Shown here: positions 25,107-34,509 of the stretch, piece by piece | Layout: each line of letters begins with the position of its first letter | Position numbering within the stretch: position 1 is the first letter of the stretch | Assembly: GCF_021290385.1 (NCBI RefSeq) | Contig: NZ_CP089928.1 | Location: 1,906,501 to 1,970,500 of the forward strand | From: Microbulbifer sp. YPW16 | GTDB taxonomy: Bacteria; Pseudomonadota; Gammaproteobacteria; Pseudomonadales; Cellvibrionaceae | Direction: 5' to 3' | DNA: 64,000 nucleotides | The notes under the pieces: generated by a model | Database searches by the model: none | What the model saw: the letters and a program-made list of their open reading frames with translations, nothing else | What the model was told of the DNA's origin: nothing | Translations under genes and position numbers: made by a program

Positions 25107-25765
25107 TTGACCTCAGCGGCCAAAAGCCATTCGCCAGCGGCGGCAACCGCCACTGCTATCGCCATCCGTCCGATGCCGGGAAGTGCGTCAAGGTCATGCG
25201 TACCGGTCGTATCGACGAACTGCGCAACCGCGCTCCGTGGTACAAGCGCCTGGCCGGCAACGACCGCTTCGACGACAACCTCCGTGAACTCGCGGGCTAC
25301 CGGCAGCGCGCCCTGCGTCATGTGGGCGACAACAGCCCGGTCTGGCGTCACCTGGCCCGCTGGTACGGGCTGGTGGACACCAGCGAGGGCACCGCTGCCG
25401 TTTCCCAGCTGATCCTCGACGACAGCGGCAATCCGGCCCCCACGCTGGAAAGCTACCTGCAGCAGCACGGCCTGGACGCACCGATTACCGCCGCCCTGGA
25501 GCAGTTTGCCCAGTGGCTGTGGGAAACCCGCGTCCTGACCAAGAACATCCTGCCCCACAACCTGGTGGTGCGCATGCGGGACGGGACTCCGGAACTGGTC
25601 CTGATTGACGGACTCGGCCGGGCCACCCTGCTGCCTTTCCCGGAGTGGTTTGAATTCTCCAACAGGCACTACATCCAGCGGCGCATCCAGCGTATGTGGC
25701 GCCGCATACACTGGGAAGTGTCGGACAAATCCCTGTCCTGGAAAGAGGCGGAACGCCACAGTTAG
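25103..25765 (+). CDS. YrbL-like kinase-fold protein
   Basis: This 220-residue protein is similar to the YrbL family, which E. coli controls through PhoP and BasR. The start SGQKPFASGGNRHCYRHPSDAGKCVKVM corresponds to the YrbL glycine-rich loop and Lys of a protein-kinase-like fold. The NILPHNLVVRM and VLIDGLGRATLLPFPEW segments correspond to its catalytic-loop and metal-binding parts; the usual DFG-type Asp is the D of IDG. Coupling by a four-base overlap to a glycosyltransferase suggests it phosphorylates a sugar on LPS or another glycan, or modifies the partner protein. That role is inferred from position only. Confidence 0.85.
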   Translation: MIDLSGQKPFASGGNRHCYRHPSDAGKCVKVMRTGRIDELRNRAPWYKRLAGNDRFDDNLRELAGYRQRALRHVGDNSPVWRHLARWYGLVDTSEGTAAVSQLILDDSGNPAPTLESYLQQHGLDAPITAALEQFAQWLWETRVLTKNILPHNLVVRMRDGTPELVLIDGLGRATLLPFPEWFEFSNRHYIQRRIQRMWRRIHWEVSDKSLSWKEAERHS

Positions 25766-25934
25766 GCCCTGACCACACGGTCCCCCCCTCCTTGCCGGCC
25801 CCGGGACCGGTCCCACCGCCTCCCTGATGGCCCCTCCCCCCGGCCAAGTCCATACTTACCAGTTCAGGGGTGGCGATCCCGGCAACAGTGCGGGCGCCTC
25901 CTGTCCAGTGCGTTTGCAGGGACCAGGTCGGAAA

Positions 25935-27341
25935 ATGATCGTGCCAGTAATCATGGCCGGAGGCTCGGGCTCACGACTGTGGCCACTCTCCCGCCAGTTA
26001 TACCCGAAACAGTTTCTTCCACTATTTGGCGAACAGACCATGTTGCAGGAAACCTGTGCCAGGCTGGCCGGGCTGGAGCATGAACCGCCGCTGCTGGTAT
26101 GCGGGGAAGAGCACCGCTTTATGGTGGCCGAACAGTTGCGCGCCGCGGGCCAGCCCCACGGTGGCATCCTGCTGGAACCGGTCGGCCGCAATACGGCGCC
26201 GGCGGTGGCGCTGGCGGCACTGCAATGCCTGGCGGCGGGCAACGAGGACCCCCTGCTGCTGGTGCTGGCAGCGGACCATGTCATCCGGGATATCCCCGCC
26301 TTCCAGGGGGCGATTGATCGCGCGCGCCCCTGCGCCCAGCGCGGGCAACTGGTGACATTCGGGATTGTTCCCACCGGGCCGGAGACCGGTTACGGCTATA
26401 TTCGCCGCGGCCCCGCCAGCGGGAGGGCATTCACGGTCGAGCAATTTGTCGAGAAACCGGACCGGGTAACGGCAGAGGGTTATGTGCGCAGCGGGGACTA
26501 TTTCTGGAACAGTGGCATGTTTCTTTTCCGCGCCCGCCGCTATATCGAGGAGCTGCAGGCACATCGACCGGATATTCTCAGTGCCTGTGAGCGGGCCATG
26601 GCCTCTGCCCATGTGGATGTGGATTTTGTACGGCCGGATCGCGCCGCATTCCTCGAATGCCCGGATGAATCGATCGACTATGCGGTAATGGAGAAAACCC
26701 GCGACGCCGTGGTAGTTCCCATGGACTGCGGCTGGAGCGACGTGGGCTCCTGGTCGGCGTTATGGGAGGTCTCGGACAAGGACGGCAACGGCAACACGAT
26801 CAAGGGTGACGTGATGATCGAGGACAGCCGCAACTGCTTTATCCAGAGTGACAGTAAGCTGGTCGCGGCGATCGGTCTCGACAACGTGGTGCTGGTCGAG
26901 AGTGACGATGCAATCATGGTGGCCGCCAAGGATCGCGTGCAGGAAGTCAAGAAAGTAGTGGAGAGGCTCAAGGCAGGCAACCGCCCGGAAGCCCGGATAC
27001 ACCGCAAGGTCTACCGGCCCTGGGGGTTCTACGATTCGGTGGATTCGGGCCAGCGATTCCAGGTAAAGCGGATCGTGGTTAACCCGGGGGCACAGCTAAG
27101 CCTGCAGATGCACCATCACCGCGCCGAGCACTGGGTCGTCGTATCCGGCACTGCCAGGGTGACCTGCGGGGAGGAAGAGTTACTGGTGACCGAAAACCAG
27201 TCCACCTACATCCCGCTGGGAGTGAAACACCGGCTGGAGAACCCGGGCACTATCCCCCTGGAGCTGATCGAGGTGCAGTCCGGCTCCTACCTGGGCGAGG
27301 ATGACATTGTCCGCTTCGCCGACAAGTACTCCCGCAGCTGA
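25935..27341 (+). CDS. manC: Mannose-1-phosphate guanylyltransferase / mannose-6-phosphate isomerase
   Basis: This 468-residue bifunctional enzyme supplies GDP-mannose. The N-terminal nucleotidyltransferase starts at the ATG at 25935 with [20 protein letters not shown] and KQFL, and contains [18 protein letters not shown] and the [10 protein letters not shown] segment. The C-terminal type II isomerase cupin has [32 protein letters not shown] and [17 protein letters not shown] with metal-binding His residues. The length equals AlgA/ManC proteins. A longer frame from 25827 adds residues with no family match. It is in the glycan cluster, so it probably feeds mannose, or GDP-mannose derivatives, to the nearby transferases. 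Confidence 0.95.
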   Translation: MIVPVIMAGGSGSRLWPLSRQLYPKQFLPLFGEQTMLQETCARLAGLEHEPPLLVCGEEHRFMVAEQLRAAGQPHGGILLEPVGRNTAPAVALAALQCLAAGNEDPLLLVLAADHVIRDIPAFQGAIDRARPCAQRGQLVTFGIVPTGPETGYGYIRRGPASGRAFTVEQFVEKPDRVTAEGYVRSGDYFWNSGMFLFRARRYIEELQAHRPDILSACERAMASAHVDVDFVRPDRAAFLECPDESIDYAVMEKTRDAVVVPMDCGWSDVGSWSALWEVSDKDGNGNTIKGDVMIEDSRNCFIQSDSKLVAAIGLDNVVLVESDDAIMVAAKDRVQEVKKVVERLKAGNRPEARIHRKVYRPWGFYDSVDSGQRFQVKRIVVNPGAQLSLQMHHHRAEHWVVVSGTARVTCGEEELLVTENQSTYIPLGVKHRLENPGTIPLELIEVQSGSYLGEDDIVRFADKYSRS

Positions 27342-27359
27342 GCCGACTAATCGCCCCGG

Positions 27360-28448
27360 CTACAGCGCCTCGAGAAAACGCCGGACCGAGGCCTGCCACT
27401 GAGCAATACCCCGTGCCAACCCTGCGGCATTTTCGCCCATCCGGCGAAGCTTATCGTCGTCCTCCAGCAGGGACAGGATATGGGCGGTGACGTCAGCCTG
27501 GTCAGCAGCATCGCACAACAGGCCCGTCTCGCCATCAACTACCGCATCTGCAGCGCCCCCATCGCGCCCCGCCAGCACCGGCACGCCGTACCAGTTGGCC
27601 TCACGGTAGACAATGCCAAAGCCCTCTACCGAATCACCTTCCCGCCGTGCCGGCATCACAAACAGGTCGGCACGGGAAAACAGCGCCGCCTTTTCCTCAT
27701 CACTGACGCCTCCGGCAAAGTGGACATTGTCGGCAACGCCCTCGGATAGCGCGAGCTCCTCGAGCCGCGCGCGATCCTCACCCCTGCCGGCCACAATGTA
27801 GAGCAGGTCCGGGTGACGGCGGAGCAGTTCCGGCAGCGCGCGGATCACCGCGTCCACGCCCTTGCGTGGCTCCAGCCGTGCAAGTGTCAGCAGGACCGGC
27901 CCCCGCCCGCCAATGACTGCGTCCACCGTCTCGAGCTGGTCGGGGAGGGCCACGGGCTGCGGGCCAATTGGCGGATTGATCACCACCAGGCGCGTCTTTG
28001 CACTGAGATAGGGCCGGACCAGGTCGGCGGTATAGGCGGAGTTGGCGATCACTACACCTGCCCCAGAGAGGGCCTTGCGAATACGCGCGCGCTTGGCAGC
28101 ATCGGGGTTGGCAGGGAATTCCATGCCGTGAGCCAACACCGCAAGTGGCACTCCCAGGTCAGACAGGAGCTCGGCACTCTTCCAGGAATCGGCAAACACC
28201 CCTTCGATGCCGCCTTTCCTGACCAGGGAGCGGACCGCCTGCGCCTTGCGACGTCGCCGCCACAGCTTCCAGCCGCCATAGACCCGCAGCTGGTAAGTGT
28301 CGCTGCGCGGCACCTCGCCGCCCTCGACACGGTCGGCGAGCACCAGCACCTCCCGCCCCGCGCGACCGAGATTGTCCGCCAGGCCCTCCATAAGAACCTC
28401 TATGCCCCCACGACGGGGCGGAAAGCACTGGGTTGTAATCAGGATCAT
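27360..28448 (-). CDS. Family 4 (group 1) glycosyltransferase
   Basis: This 362-residue GT-B enzyme starts at the ATG at 28448 with ggag five bases upstream (MILITTQCFPPRRGGIEVLM); the frame from 28517 adds 23 residues without support. Typical features are PPRRGGIEVLMEGLADNL, GVVIANSAYTADLV, LLTLARLEPRKGVDAVIRAL, YIVAGRGEDRARLEELA and the VEGFGIVYREANWYGVPVLA motif with its two glutamates. It converges on manC (18 bp apart) and follows the ELM1-family gene on the minus strand. Donor and acceptor sugars are not identifiable. Confidence 0.93.
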   Translation of the reverse strand: MILITTQCFPPRRGGIEVLMEGLADNLGRAGREVLVLADRVEGGEVPRSDTYQLRVYGGWKLWRRRRKAQAVRSLVRKGGIEGVFADSWKSAELLSDLGVPLAVLAHGMEFPANPDAAKRARIRKALSGAGVVIANSAYTADLVRPYLSAKTRLVVINPPIGPQPVALPDQLETVDAVIGGRGPVLLTLARLEPRKGVDAVIRALPELLRRHPDLLYIVAGRGEDRARLEELALSEGVADNVHFAGGVSDEEKAALFSRADLFVMPARREGDSVEGFGIVYREANWYGVPVLAGRDGGAADAVVDGETGLLCDAADQADVTAHILSLLEDDDKLRRMGENAAGLARGIAQWQASVRRFLEAL

Positions 28449-28513
28449 GTTATCTCCGGGACGGTGCCGCCGGCTCGAATCGCTGGTCCGGTCTTCAGGT
28501 GGCAGCGGCGGCC

Positions 28514-29410
28514 TCAATCAATCGGGTGGCTGCGGCGCCTCAGCAACGCGCGCGCACAGGTTACCTGCTGGCCCAGGGGGGGGCGTGCATTCTCAATTGG
28601 CTGGCCGGCATCGGCCGTGCAGTCGGTTACCAGGCCCTGGTCGAGCAGCCGCTGCACTGCGGCGCGGACCTTGTTGGCCCGCCGGCGGCTGGGCAGCGGG
28701 ATTACCCCCACCTGCGCCTGACTCTGCAAGGCCTCGAACAGCATCGACACACTGTCGCCGGTCACCCAGATGCGCTCAGCCTGCGCCAGTTGCTCCACCA
28801 GCCAGCCCGGGGGGCAGTCGCGCCAGTGGCAGAGTTCTGCCCCACTACCGGCGAGCCCCTCAAGCGTGCCGTCCGGCGTGCGGCGACTATCGGAAATTAC
28901 CCATTGCAGCGGGGCCTGCAGCAACTGCTCCACCGTCGCCTGAACACCACCTGCATCCCAGGCAAAGTGCTTGCTGGGACCACCCAGCAGGATAAGCCCC
29001 CGCCCCGGGCGGACCTGGTCACCGGGCAATGGCTCGGTGAGTGCCCCCTGGCTGAGAATCACATTGGCCAGTGGTGGCGGCCGGTCATGCTCGGGAATGA
29101 TGGCAAAATCGAACCAGCGCAGGGGCAGTGACGGGCGCATGATAACCACCACCTGGCCGCCGAACCGGCGACGCGCCATCAGCATCGGCAGGTGGCTGCG
29201 ATGGCCTGCGCCGATGATCAGGTCCGGCTGCGGCAATTCCGCCAGGTGGGCGGGGAGCCCGTGACGCAACAGCGAAAACACCCCGACGGCGCCAATTTCG
29301 TGGCAATCAACCGCGTCGCCGGCACAGTCGCGCAGGCCGCTGACCAGGGCAGCACTCTGCTTCTCGTGCGCGCGGTTACCATCGAGAAAACGCCAGACTG
29401 TCAGCCGCAA
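28514..29410 (-). CDS. ELM1/GtrOC1-family glycan-cluster protein
   Basis: The 298-residue protein resembles the ELM1 family, named for a plant mitochondrial fission factor but common in bacteria within sugar-biosynthesis clusters, where it probably acts as a GT-B-like transferase. Key blocks are DGNRAHEKQSAALVSGL at the N-terminus, LIIGAGHRSHLPML, ILLGGPSKHFAWD, WVISDSRRTP, and VTGDSVSMLFEALQS in the C-terminal half. The start is a TTG at 29410 with a gggg some nine bases upstream, so the exact N-terminus is uncertain. It is 65 bp upstream of the family 4 transferase and probably co-transcribed with it. Confidence 0.85.
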   Translation of the reverse strand: MRLTVWRFLDGNRAHEKQSAALVSGLRDCAGDAVDCHEIGAVGVFSLLRHGLPAHLAELPQPDLIIGAGHRSHLPMLMARRRFGGQVVVIMRPSLPLRWFDFAIIPEHDRPPPLANVILSQGALTEPLPGDQVRPGRGLILLGGPSKHFAWDAGGVQATVEQLLQAPLQWVISDSRRTPDGTLEGLAGSGAELCHWRDCPPGWLVEQLAQAERIWVTGDSVSMLFEALQSQAQVGVIPLPSRRRANKVRAAVQRLLDQGLVTDCTADAGQPIENARPPLGQQVTCARALLRRRSHPID

Positions 29411-29661
29411 TTGGGAAACCCCGACTTAATGAATATAGGTACTGCGCCGCTCCGGGCGCGGGCGCTCATGCTAACCGATACCCCCGTCGTATTGAAGCCA
29501 GGCACAGGCCGGGCACAGCGTGGACTTGCTCTCGGGCAGCCCGTTATAATCGCAGCCCTGAATTTCGCCAATTGTCCCGGTCCCGGACTGGCCCGCTCGT
29601 GGTTCGGGCGCCGCCATTACCGTAAAACGGCTCGCCACAACGCCGACGGCTATCCACCCCT

Positions 29662-30678
29662 ATGCGTATTATTCACGTCGACAATCACCAGCAACGCAAG
29701 TACGGCCATACGTCCGTCAGCTGGGCCCTCAAACTGTATACCGGCCTGGTCAGGGCCGGCCATAACGTACTCGCCTTCAGCGACCGGGACGTCGCCGCAT
29801 TCGAAGCGCCGCTGCGCATCCGTGAGCTGGTGAGTCGCAAGAAGGTGAACCAGCGCCTGTTGCAGTCGGTGGAGGGATTCGAGCCGGACCTGGTGATCCT
29901 CGGCCACTGCGACCTGATCGACAATGAGACCTTTGCCGAAATCCGCCGTATGCGGCCGCAGACAGTGATCGCCGCCTGCAATAACGATCCGCTGTTCGTG
30001 CCCCGCAATTCGGACAATATCGCCAAACGCTGTGAAATCGCCGACGCCATGTTCGTTTCCACCGGCGTCGATGACCTGAAGCGCTATGAGGGCAGGCGGG
30101 CCAGCCTGTGGCATATGCCCAATCCCGTAGACCCCTCGGTCGAGACAGCCGACTGCAGCCAGCGGAGCGACCTGGAAGTGGACCTGCTGTTCTGCAGCAA
30201 GTCACAGGCGCACACGGAGCGCGGCAAGATTGCGCAGTACCTGAAAGAGCACCTGCCGCCCGACCTCAGGTTTCGCACGCCCGGCATGTTCGGCGAGCCG
30301 ACCCTGTGGGGGCGCGACTACGACCGAATCCTGGCCAACAGCAAGATGGGGCTGAACCTGAACCGCCAGGAGGGTTACCAGTGGTATTCCTCGGCACGGA
30401 TGGCACAACTGGCGGGCAACGGCGTACTGGTATTCACCCATGCCGCCGGCGCTTTTGACGAATTTATGCCCCCGGAAACCCTGGTCTATTTCGACAGTGA
30501 GGAATCTCTCCTGAAACGGATTGTCGAATTCCACTCCGACGACGACAAGCGCCGCCACTGGGCCAGCCGTTGCCGGGAATTTTTTCACCGCGAAATCAAT
30601 AACACACTGTACGCCCAGTACATTGTCGAGTCCGCCATGAATTTGCCACACAGTCACAACTATGTCTGGATCAAGTAA
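29662..30678 (+). CDS. CgeB-like glycosyltransferase
   Basis: This 338-residue protein has a GT-B layout of the Glyco_trans_1_2/CgeB type. The N-terminal half (MRIIHVDNHQQRKYG, GFEPDLVILGHCDL) is a Rossmann-like domain. The C-terminal half contains the signature block MGLNLNRQEGYQWYSSARM, then LAGNGVLVFTHAAGAFDEF and TLVYFDSEESLL, typical for nucleotide-sugar binding in this family. It starts at the ATG at 29662 and its 3' end overlaps the next gene by 17 bp, showing operon coupling with the ligase/polymerase. The product is probably a cytoplasmic sugar transferase for surface glycan. Confidence 0.87.
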   Translation: MRIIHVDNHQQRKYGHTSVSWALKLYTGLVRAGHNVLAFSDRDVAAFEAPLRIRELVSRKKVNQRLLQSVEGFEPDLVILGHCDLIDNETFAEIRRMRPQTVIAACNNDPLFVPRNSDNIAKRCEIADAMFVSTGVDDLKRYEGRRASLWHMPNPVDPSVETADCSQRSDLEVDLLFCSKSQAHTERGKIAQYLKEHLPPDLRFRTPGMFGEPTLWGRDYDRILANSKMGLNLNRQEGYQWYSSARMAQLAGNGVLVFTHAAGAFDEFMPPETLVYFDSEESLLKRIVEFHSDDDKRRHWASRCREFFHREINNTLYAQYIVESAMNLPHSHNYVWIK

Positions 30679-31954
30679 TACCATTCCCTCCCTCCACGGA
30701 CTCTATCGCCAGCCCGAATCCCGATGGGTATCCGGGCTGCTCCATGTCGCCGGTGCCAGCCTGCTGTTGATGCTGGTGGGCTTTCACCTGCTGCCCGAGG
30801 TGGGGCGCATCCAGACCATCTTCTACCTGACCCTGATACCCTCAACCATCCTGCTGCTGGCCTGGCGCCGTGACTGGCGTTTCCTGCGCTCCTGGCAGTT
30901 TGCCTGCTTTATCAGCGTGCCGCTGGTCCTGGCCCTGTCGACGCTCTGGGCCGACCCCGCCAGTGCCACCGTCGAGCGGGAGGTCTCTTTTTATTTCAAG
31001 GTGCTGGTCTATTTTGTGCTCTTTTACTGCGCCCTCTACCTGGTAATGGAGCGGCGTGGTGACCAGATGGACGGACTCCTGCACCAGTGGCTGCGCTGGC
31101 TGATCGTGCTGGGCACAGTGTCCTGCGCCGCATCGCTGGTGGTTTACGGCCTCGATGGCGGTTTCAGCAAGCTGTATCGCATCGGCGGTATCTCGATGCA
31201 GAACAATATCGACAAGACGGCCATGCTGTATGGCTTTCATGTCCTGTTCTGCTGCTACGGCCTGTCGCTGGACTCCCGCCGCTGGCGCTGGCTGTCCTGG
31301 ACCGGCCTGGGTCTAGGGTGTGTCTATATCGTCGTATCGCAGACCAAGATCCCTCTCGTGATGGCCGCCTTCGCCATTTGCCTGGCAGCAATGGTCAGCC
31401 GCTCACTGGTATTGCGGGTACTGGTCCTGCTCGGTGCCCTTGCGGCGCTGCCAGCCGCCTACCTGTTGCTGTTCGGCGACCTGCCACTGGTGCATCGCGG
31501 TGCCGCCTATTCCATCCGGCTGGAGCTCTGGGCCAGGAGCCTGGACCCATTCCTGGAATCGCCGTGGATCGGCACAGGACTGGTGCACAAACAGTTTATC
31601 GACGTGGCCGGAGTGTTGCCGCACCCGCACAATTACCTGCTGGACGTGGCCCGCTTTGCCGGCCTGCTGGGCGTGGCAGCCTGCCTCTGGCAGCTGGTCG
31701 CAGTGGCCTGGACCGGCCTGCGCCGCGAGCAGCTGCTAAGCTGGGTACCCGGCCTCTACCTGGTGTGGTTTGGATTCGGCGTGCTGGCTATGCTGATCTA
31801 CGCCCAGCAGCCACTGGTGAAGCCCAGCTACATCTGGTTCTTCTACTGGATTCCGCTGGCGATCGTGCTGGTACGCCACCAGCTGTGCGACGCCCGGACC
31901 CGGGCCGACCGGGAAGTGAGCAGGCCGGATATTACCGACGCAGCGGTAGCCTGA
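30662..31954 (+). CDS. O-antigen ligase/polymerase-like (Wzy_C/WaaL) membrane protein
   Basis: This 430-residue inner membrane protein has about ten to twelve hydrophobic helices, starting with LLHVAGASLLLMLVGFHLL. The large periplasmic loop near residues 270-330 contains RLELWARSLDPFLESPWIGTG and PHPHNYLLDVARFAGLLG; the conserved Arg and the His in PHPHN are hallmarks of O-antigen ligases and polymerases (Wzy_C domain). Such enzymes join undecaprenyl-linked glycan to lipid A-core or polymerise repeat units. The overlap with the upstream transferase and the position before ugd support a role in surface polysaccharide assembly. Ligase versus polymerase cannot be settled. Confidence 0.9.
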   Translation: MSGSSNTIPSLHGLYRQPESRWVSGLLHVAGASLLLMLVGFHLLPEVGRIQTIFYLTLIPSTILLLAWRRDWRFLRSWQFACFISVPLVLALSTLWADPASATVEREVSFYFKVLVYFVLFYCALYLVMERRGDQMDGLLHQWLRWLIVLGTVSCAASLVVYGLDGGFSKLYRIGGISMQNNIDKTAMLYGFHVLFCCYGLSLDSRRWRWLSWTGLGLGCVYIVVSQTKIPLVMAAFAICLAAMVSRSLVLRVLVLLGALAALPAAYLLLFGDLPLVHRGAAYSIRLELWARSLDPFLESPWIGTGLVHKQFIDVAGVLPHPHNYLLDVARFAGLLGVAACLWQLVAVAWTGLRREQLLSWVPGLYLVWFGFGVLAMLIYAQQPLVKPSYIWFFYWIPLAIVLVRHQLCDARTRADREVSRPDITDAAVA

Positions 31955-32014
31955 GGCACCTTGCCAATCACCGGGCTGCCATGACACTGACCTGAACAGG
32001 ACACCGTCTCGAGG

Positions 32015-33352
32015 ATGAAAGTAACCGTATTCGGCACCGGCTATGTCGGGCTGGTGCAGGCCGCCGTGCTGGCGGAGTCCGGCAATAACGTGGCCTGTAT
32101 TGATATCGATGCAGACAAGGTGGAGCGGCTGCGCCGGGGTGAAATCCCGATTTACGAGCCGGGACTGGCACCGCTGGTGGAAGAGAGCATTGCCAATGGC
32201 AACCTGTCCTTTTCCACTGACGCCGCGGAGGGTGTTGCCCATGGTGAGCTGATCTTTATCGCCGTGGGTACCCCACCCGATGAGGACGGTTCCGCCGACC
32301 TGCGCCATGTGCTCACGGTAGCCCGCACTATCGCCACCCACATGGACAGCAAGAAGTACATCATCAACAAGTCCACCGTGCCGGTTGGCACCGCGGACAA
32401 GGTCCGCGCCGCAGTGAGCGAAGTACTCGCCGAGCGCGGACTGGCCGAGCTGGAATTTGATGTCATCTCCAACCCGGAATTCCTCAAGGAAGGATCCGCG
32501 GTCGCCGACTGCATGCGCCCCGACCGCATCATCATCGGCACCTCCGAGAGAGAGTCCGAACACAAGCTGCGCCAGCTCTACGCGCCCTTTAACCGCAACC
32601 ACGAGAAGATCCTGGTGATGGATGTGAAGAGCGCCGAGCTGACCAAGTATGCGGCCAACTGCATGCTGGCCACCAAGATCAGCTTCATGAATGAGATGGC
32701 GAATATCGCCGACCGGGTCGGGGCGGATATCGAGGCAGTGCGCCGCGGCATCGGTTCGGACCCCCGTGTCGGCTACCAGTTTATCTATGCCGGCATCGGC
32801 TACGGCGGCTCCTGCTTTCCCAAGGACGTCAAGGCGCTGATCAACTCCGCCGGGCAGCTGGGGCTCTCCACCGAAATACTGTCGGCAGTGGAATCCCGCA
32901 ATAACAGCCAGAAGTATTACCTGCTGGACAAAATTGACGCCCATTTCGGCGGCAATGTGAAAGGCAGGACCTTCGCCCTGTGGGGCCTTTCGTTCAAGCC
33001 CAATACCGACGATATGCGCGAGGCTCCCAGCCGCGTCCTGATGGAGGGCCTGTGGGAGCGCGGGGCGCGGGTGCGCGCCTTCGACCCGGAGGCCATGGAC
33101 GAATGCCGCCGCATATACGGCGAGCGGGAAGACCTGGAGCTGTGTGATTCCCGCGATGCGGTACTCGAGGGTGCCGATGCCCTGGTCGTCGCCACCGAAT
33201 GGCAGCAGTTCAAGGCGCTGGATATCGCCACGGTAAGGGACACCCTGCACGAGCCAGTGATTTTCGACGGCCGCAACCAGTACGAACCGCAAGATATGCG
33301 CGCTGCCGGTTTCCACTATTACTGTGTCGGCAGGCCCGACACCACGTCTTAG
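32015..33352 (+). CDS. ugd: UDP-glucose 6-dehydrogenase
   Basis: This 445-residue enzyme oxidises UDP-glucose to UDP-glucuronate, a precursor of acidic polysaccharides and of some LPS modifications. The N-terminal NAD domain begins [20 protein letters not shown], and the central domain contains [22 protein letters not shown] and [17 protein letters not shown]. The catalytic Cys267 lies in [13 protein letters not shown]. The C-terminal domain has [18 protein letters not shown]. Length and motifs are complete. It is the last gene of the plus-strand glycan run; an intrinsic terminator follows 20 bp later. Confidence 0.96.
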   Translation: MKVTVFGTGYVGLVQAAVLAESGNNVACIDIDADKVERLRRGEIPIYEPGLAPLVEESIANGNLSFSTDAAEGVAHGELIFIAVGTPPDEDGSADLRHVLTVARTIATHMDSKKYIINKSTVPVGTADKVRAAVSEVLAERGLAELEFDVISNPEFLKEGSAVADCMRPDRIIIGTSERESEHKLRQLYAPFNRNHEKILVMDVKSAELTKYAANCMLATKISFMNEMANIADRVGADIEAVRRGIGSDPRVGYQFIYAGIGYGGSCFPKDVKALINSAGQLGLSTEILSAVESRNNSQKYYLLDKIDAHFGGNVKGRTFALWGLSFKPNTDDMREAPSRVLMEGLWERGARVRAFDPEAMDECRRIYGEREDLELCDSRDAVLEGADALVVATEWQQFKALDIATVRDTLHEPVIFDGRNQYEPQDMRAAGFHYYCVGRPDTTS

Positions 33353-33371
33353 CGAAGCCAACCCCGCAGAC

Positions 33372-33404
33372 AAAAAAAAGCCCGGGCAATCCCGGGCTTT
33401 TTTT
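33372..33404. terminator. Bidirectional intrinsic terminator, ugd/ilvE
   Basis: An eight-base-pair stem (agcccggg/cccgggct) with a four-base loop is flanked by an A-run on the left and a T-run on the right. It can terminate both ugd from the left and the convergent ilvE from the right. Confidence 0.92.
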
Positions 33405-33452
33405 GCGCTGAAATCAGCAGCACACTCTTCCTGGCAATTCGCGCCGCTGGCT

Positions 33453-34424
33453 TCAGGCGATTCTTGCCTCAAGCGGCGCCGGCGTATCAGCCACATCGGT
33501 AAGCCAGCCGGCGTGGGCCGGGCTGCGTCCCTGCACCACATCAAAGTAAAGTTCCTGCAGCTGCCGCGTAATCGGCCCCCGCCGGCCCGCACCGATGGTG
33601 CGGCCATCCAGCATGCGGATGGGCAGCACTTCAGCAGCGGTGCCGGTAAAGAACGCCTCGTCGGCGATATACACCTCATCCCGCGTGATGCGCTTTTCCA
33701 CCACCCGGTAACCGCACTCGTGGGCCAGCTCGATCACCGAGCTGCGGGTGATGCCATCCAGGCAGGAGGTCAGCTCGGGGGTGTAGAGCACACCGTCACT
33801 GACGATAAAGATATTCTCGCCACTGCCCTCGGCCACATAGCCCTCCGGGTCCAGCAGCAGCGCCTCCTCACAGCCGTTGCGCACCGCCTCCTGCAGGGCC
33901 AGCATGGAATTGATGTAATTGCCGTTGGCCTTGGCCTTGCACATGCTGATATTCACATGGTGGCGCGTGTACGAGGAGGTATTGACCTTGATCCCCAGCT
34001 CCCGCGCTTCCGGTGTCATGTAACTCGGCCATTCCCAGGCCGCGACAATTACGTGGGTCTGCAGCGCGTCGGCGCGCAACCCCATACCCTCGGAGCCGTA
34101 AAACACCATCGGGCGCAGGTAGGCCTCGCGCAGGTTATTCTCACGCACAACAGTGCGCTGCGCCTCATTGAGCTGTTCCGCATCAAAGGGCATCGGCATG
34201 TTCATGATCTTGGCAGAACGGAACAGGCGACGGGTGTGGTCGTGCAGGCGGAAGATACTGGTGCCGCCCCCCGCCTGGGCACCCGGGGTCTGGTAGGCGC
34301 GCACGCCTTCGAAAACCCCCATTCCGTAGTGCAGTGTGTGGGTGAGGACATGGACCCGGGCATCCCGCCAGGGAACCAGCTCACCATCGAACCAGATAAG
34401 GCCGTCGCGATCGGCAAAAGACAT
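33453..34424 (-). CDS. ilvE: Branched-chain amino acid aminotransferase
   Basis: This class IV PLP aminotransferase carries out the last step of Leu, Ile and Val synthesis. The 323 residues contain HTLHYGMGVFEGVRAY near the start, the PLP-binding Lys165 in AKANGNYINSMLAL, EALLLDPEGYVAEGSGENIF, and the cofactor-phosphate region FFTGTAAEVLP. Gene size is slightly above the ~310 norm. It lies 85 bp downstream of glnE on the same strand and next to glycan-assembly genes, an arrangement also known in Pseudomonas (waa genes, ilvE, glnE). Confidence 0.96.
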   Translation of the reverse strand: MSFADRDGLIWFDGELVPWRDARVHVLTHTLHYGMGVFEGVRAYQTPGAQAGGGTSIFRLHDHTRRLFRSAKIMNMPMPFDAEQLNEAQRTVVRENNLREAYLRPMVFYGSEGMGLRADALQTHVIVAAWEWPSYMTPEARELGIKVNTSSYTRHHVNISMCKAKANGNYINSMLALQEAVRNGCEEALLLDPEGYVAEGSGENIFIVSDGVLYTPELTSCLDGITRSSVIELAHECGYRVVEKRITRDEVYIADEAFFTGTAAEVLPIRMLDGRTIGAGRRGPITRQLQELYFDVVQGRSPAHAGWLTDVADTPAPLEARIA

Positions 34425-34509
34425 GGGTAACTCCTACAAATCCAAAAATCCGGATTGCTGAAAAACAGTTTAATCATTGCGCAGCAGCAACGGGCCCCGG
34501 CGAGGACAA

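Noticed and set aside
31736-33679. 647-codon minus-strand open frame opposite ugd and the ligase gene
   Set aside because: It is a shadow of plus-strand genes with complete family motifs. GC-rich coding DNA gives long antisense frames; no domain or ribosome binding site was seen.
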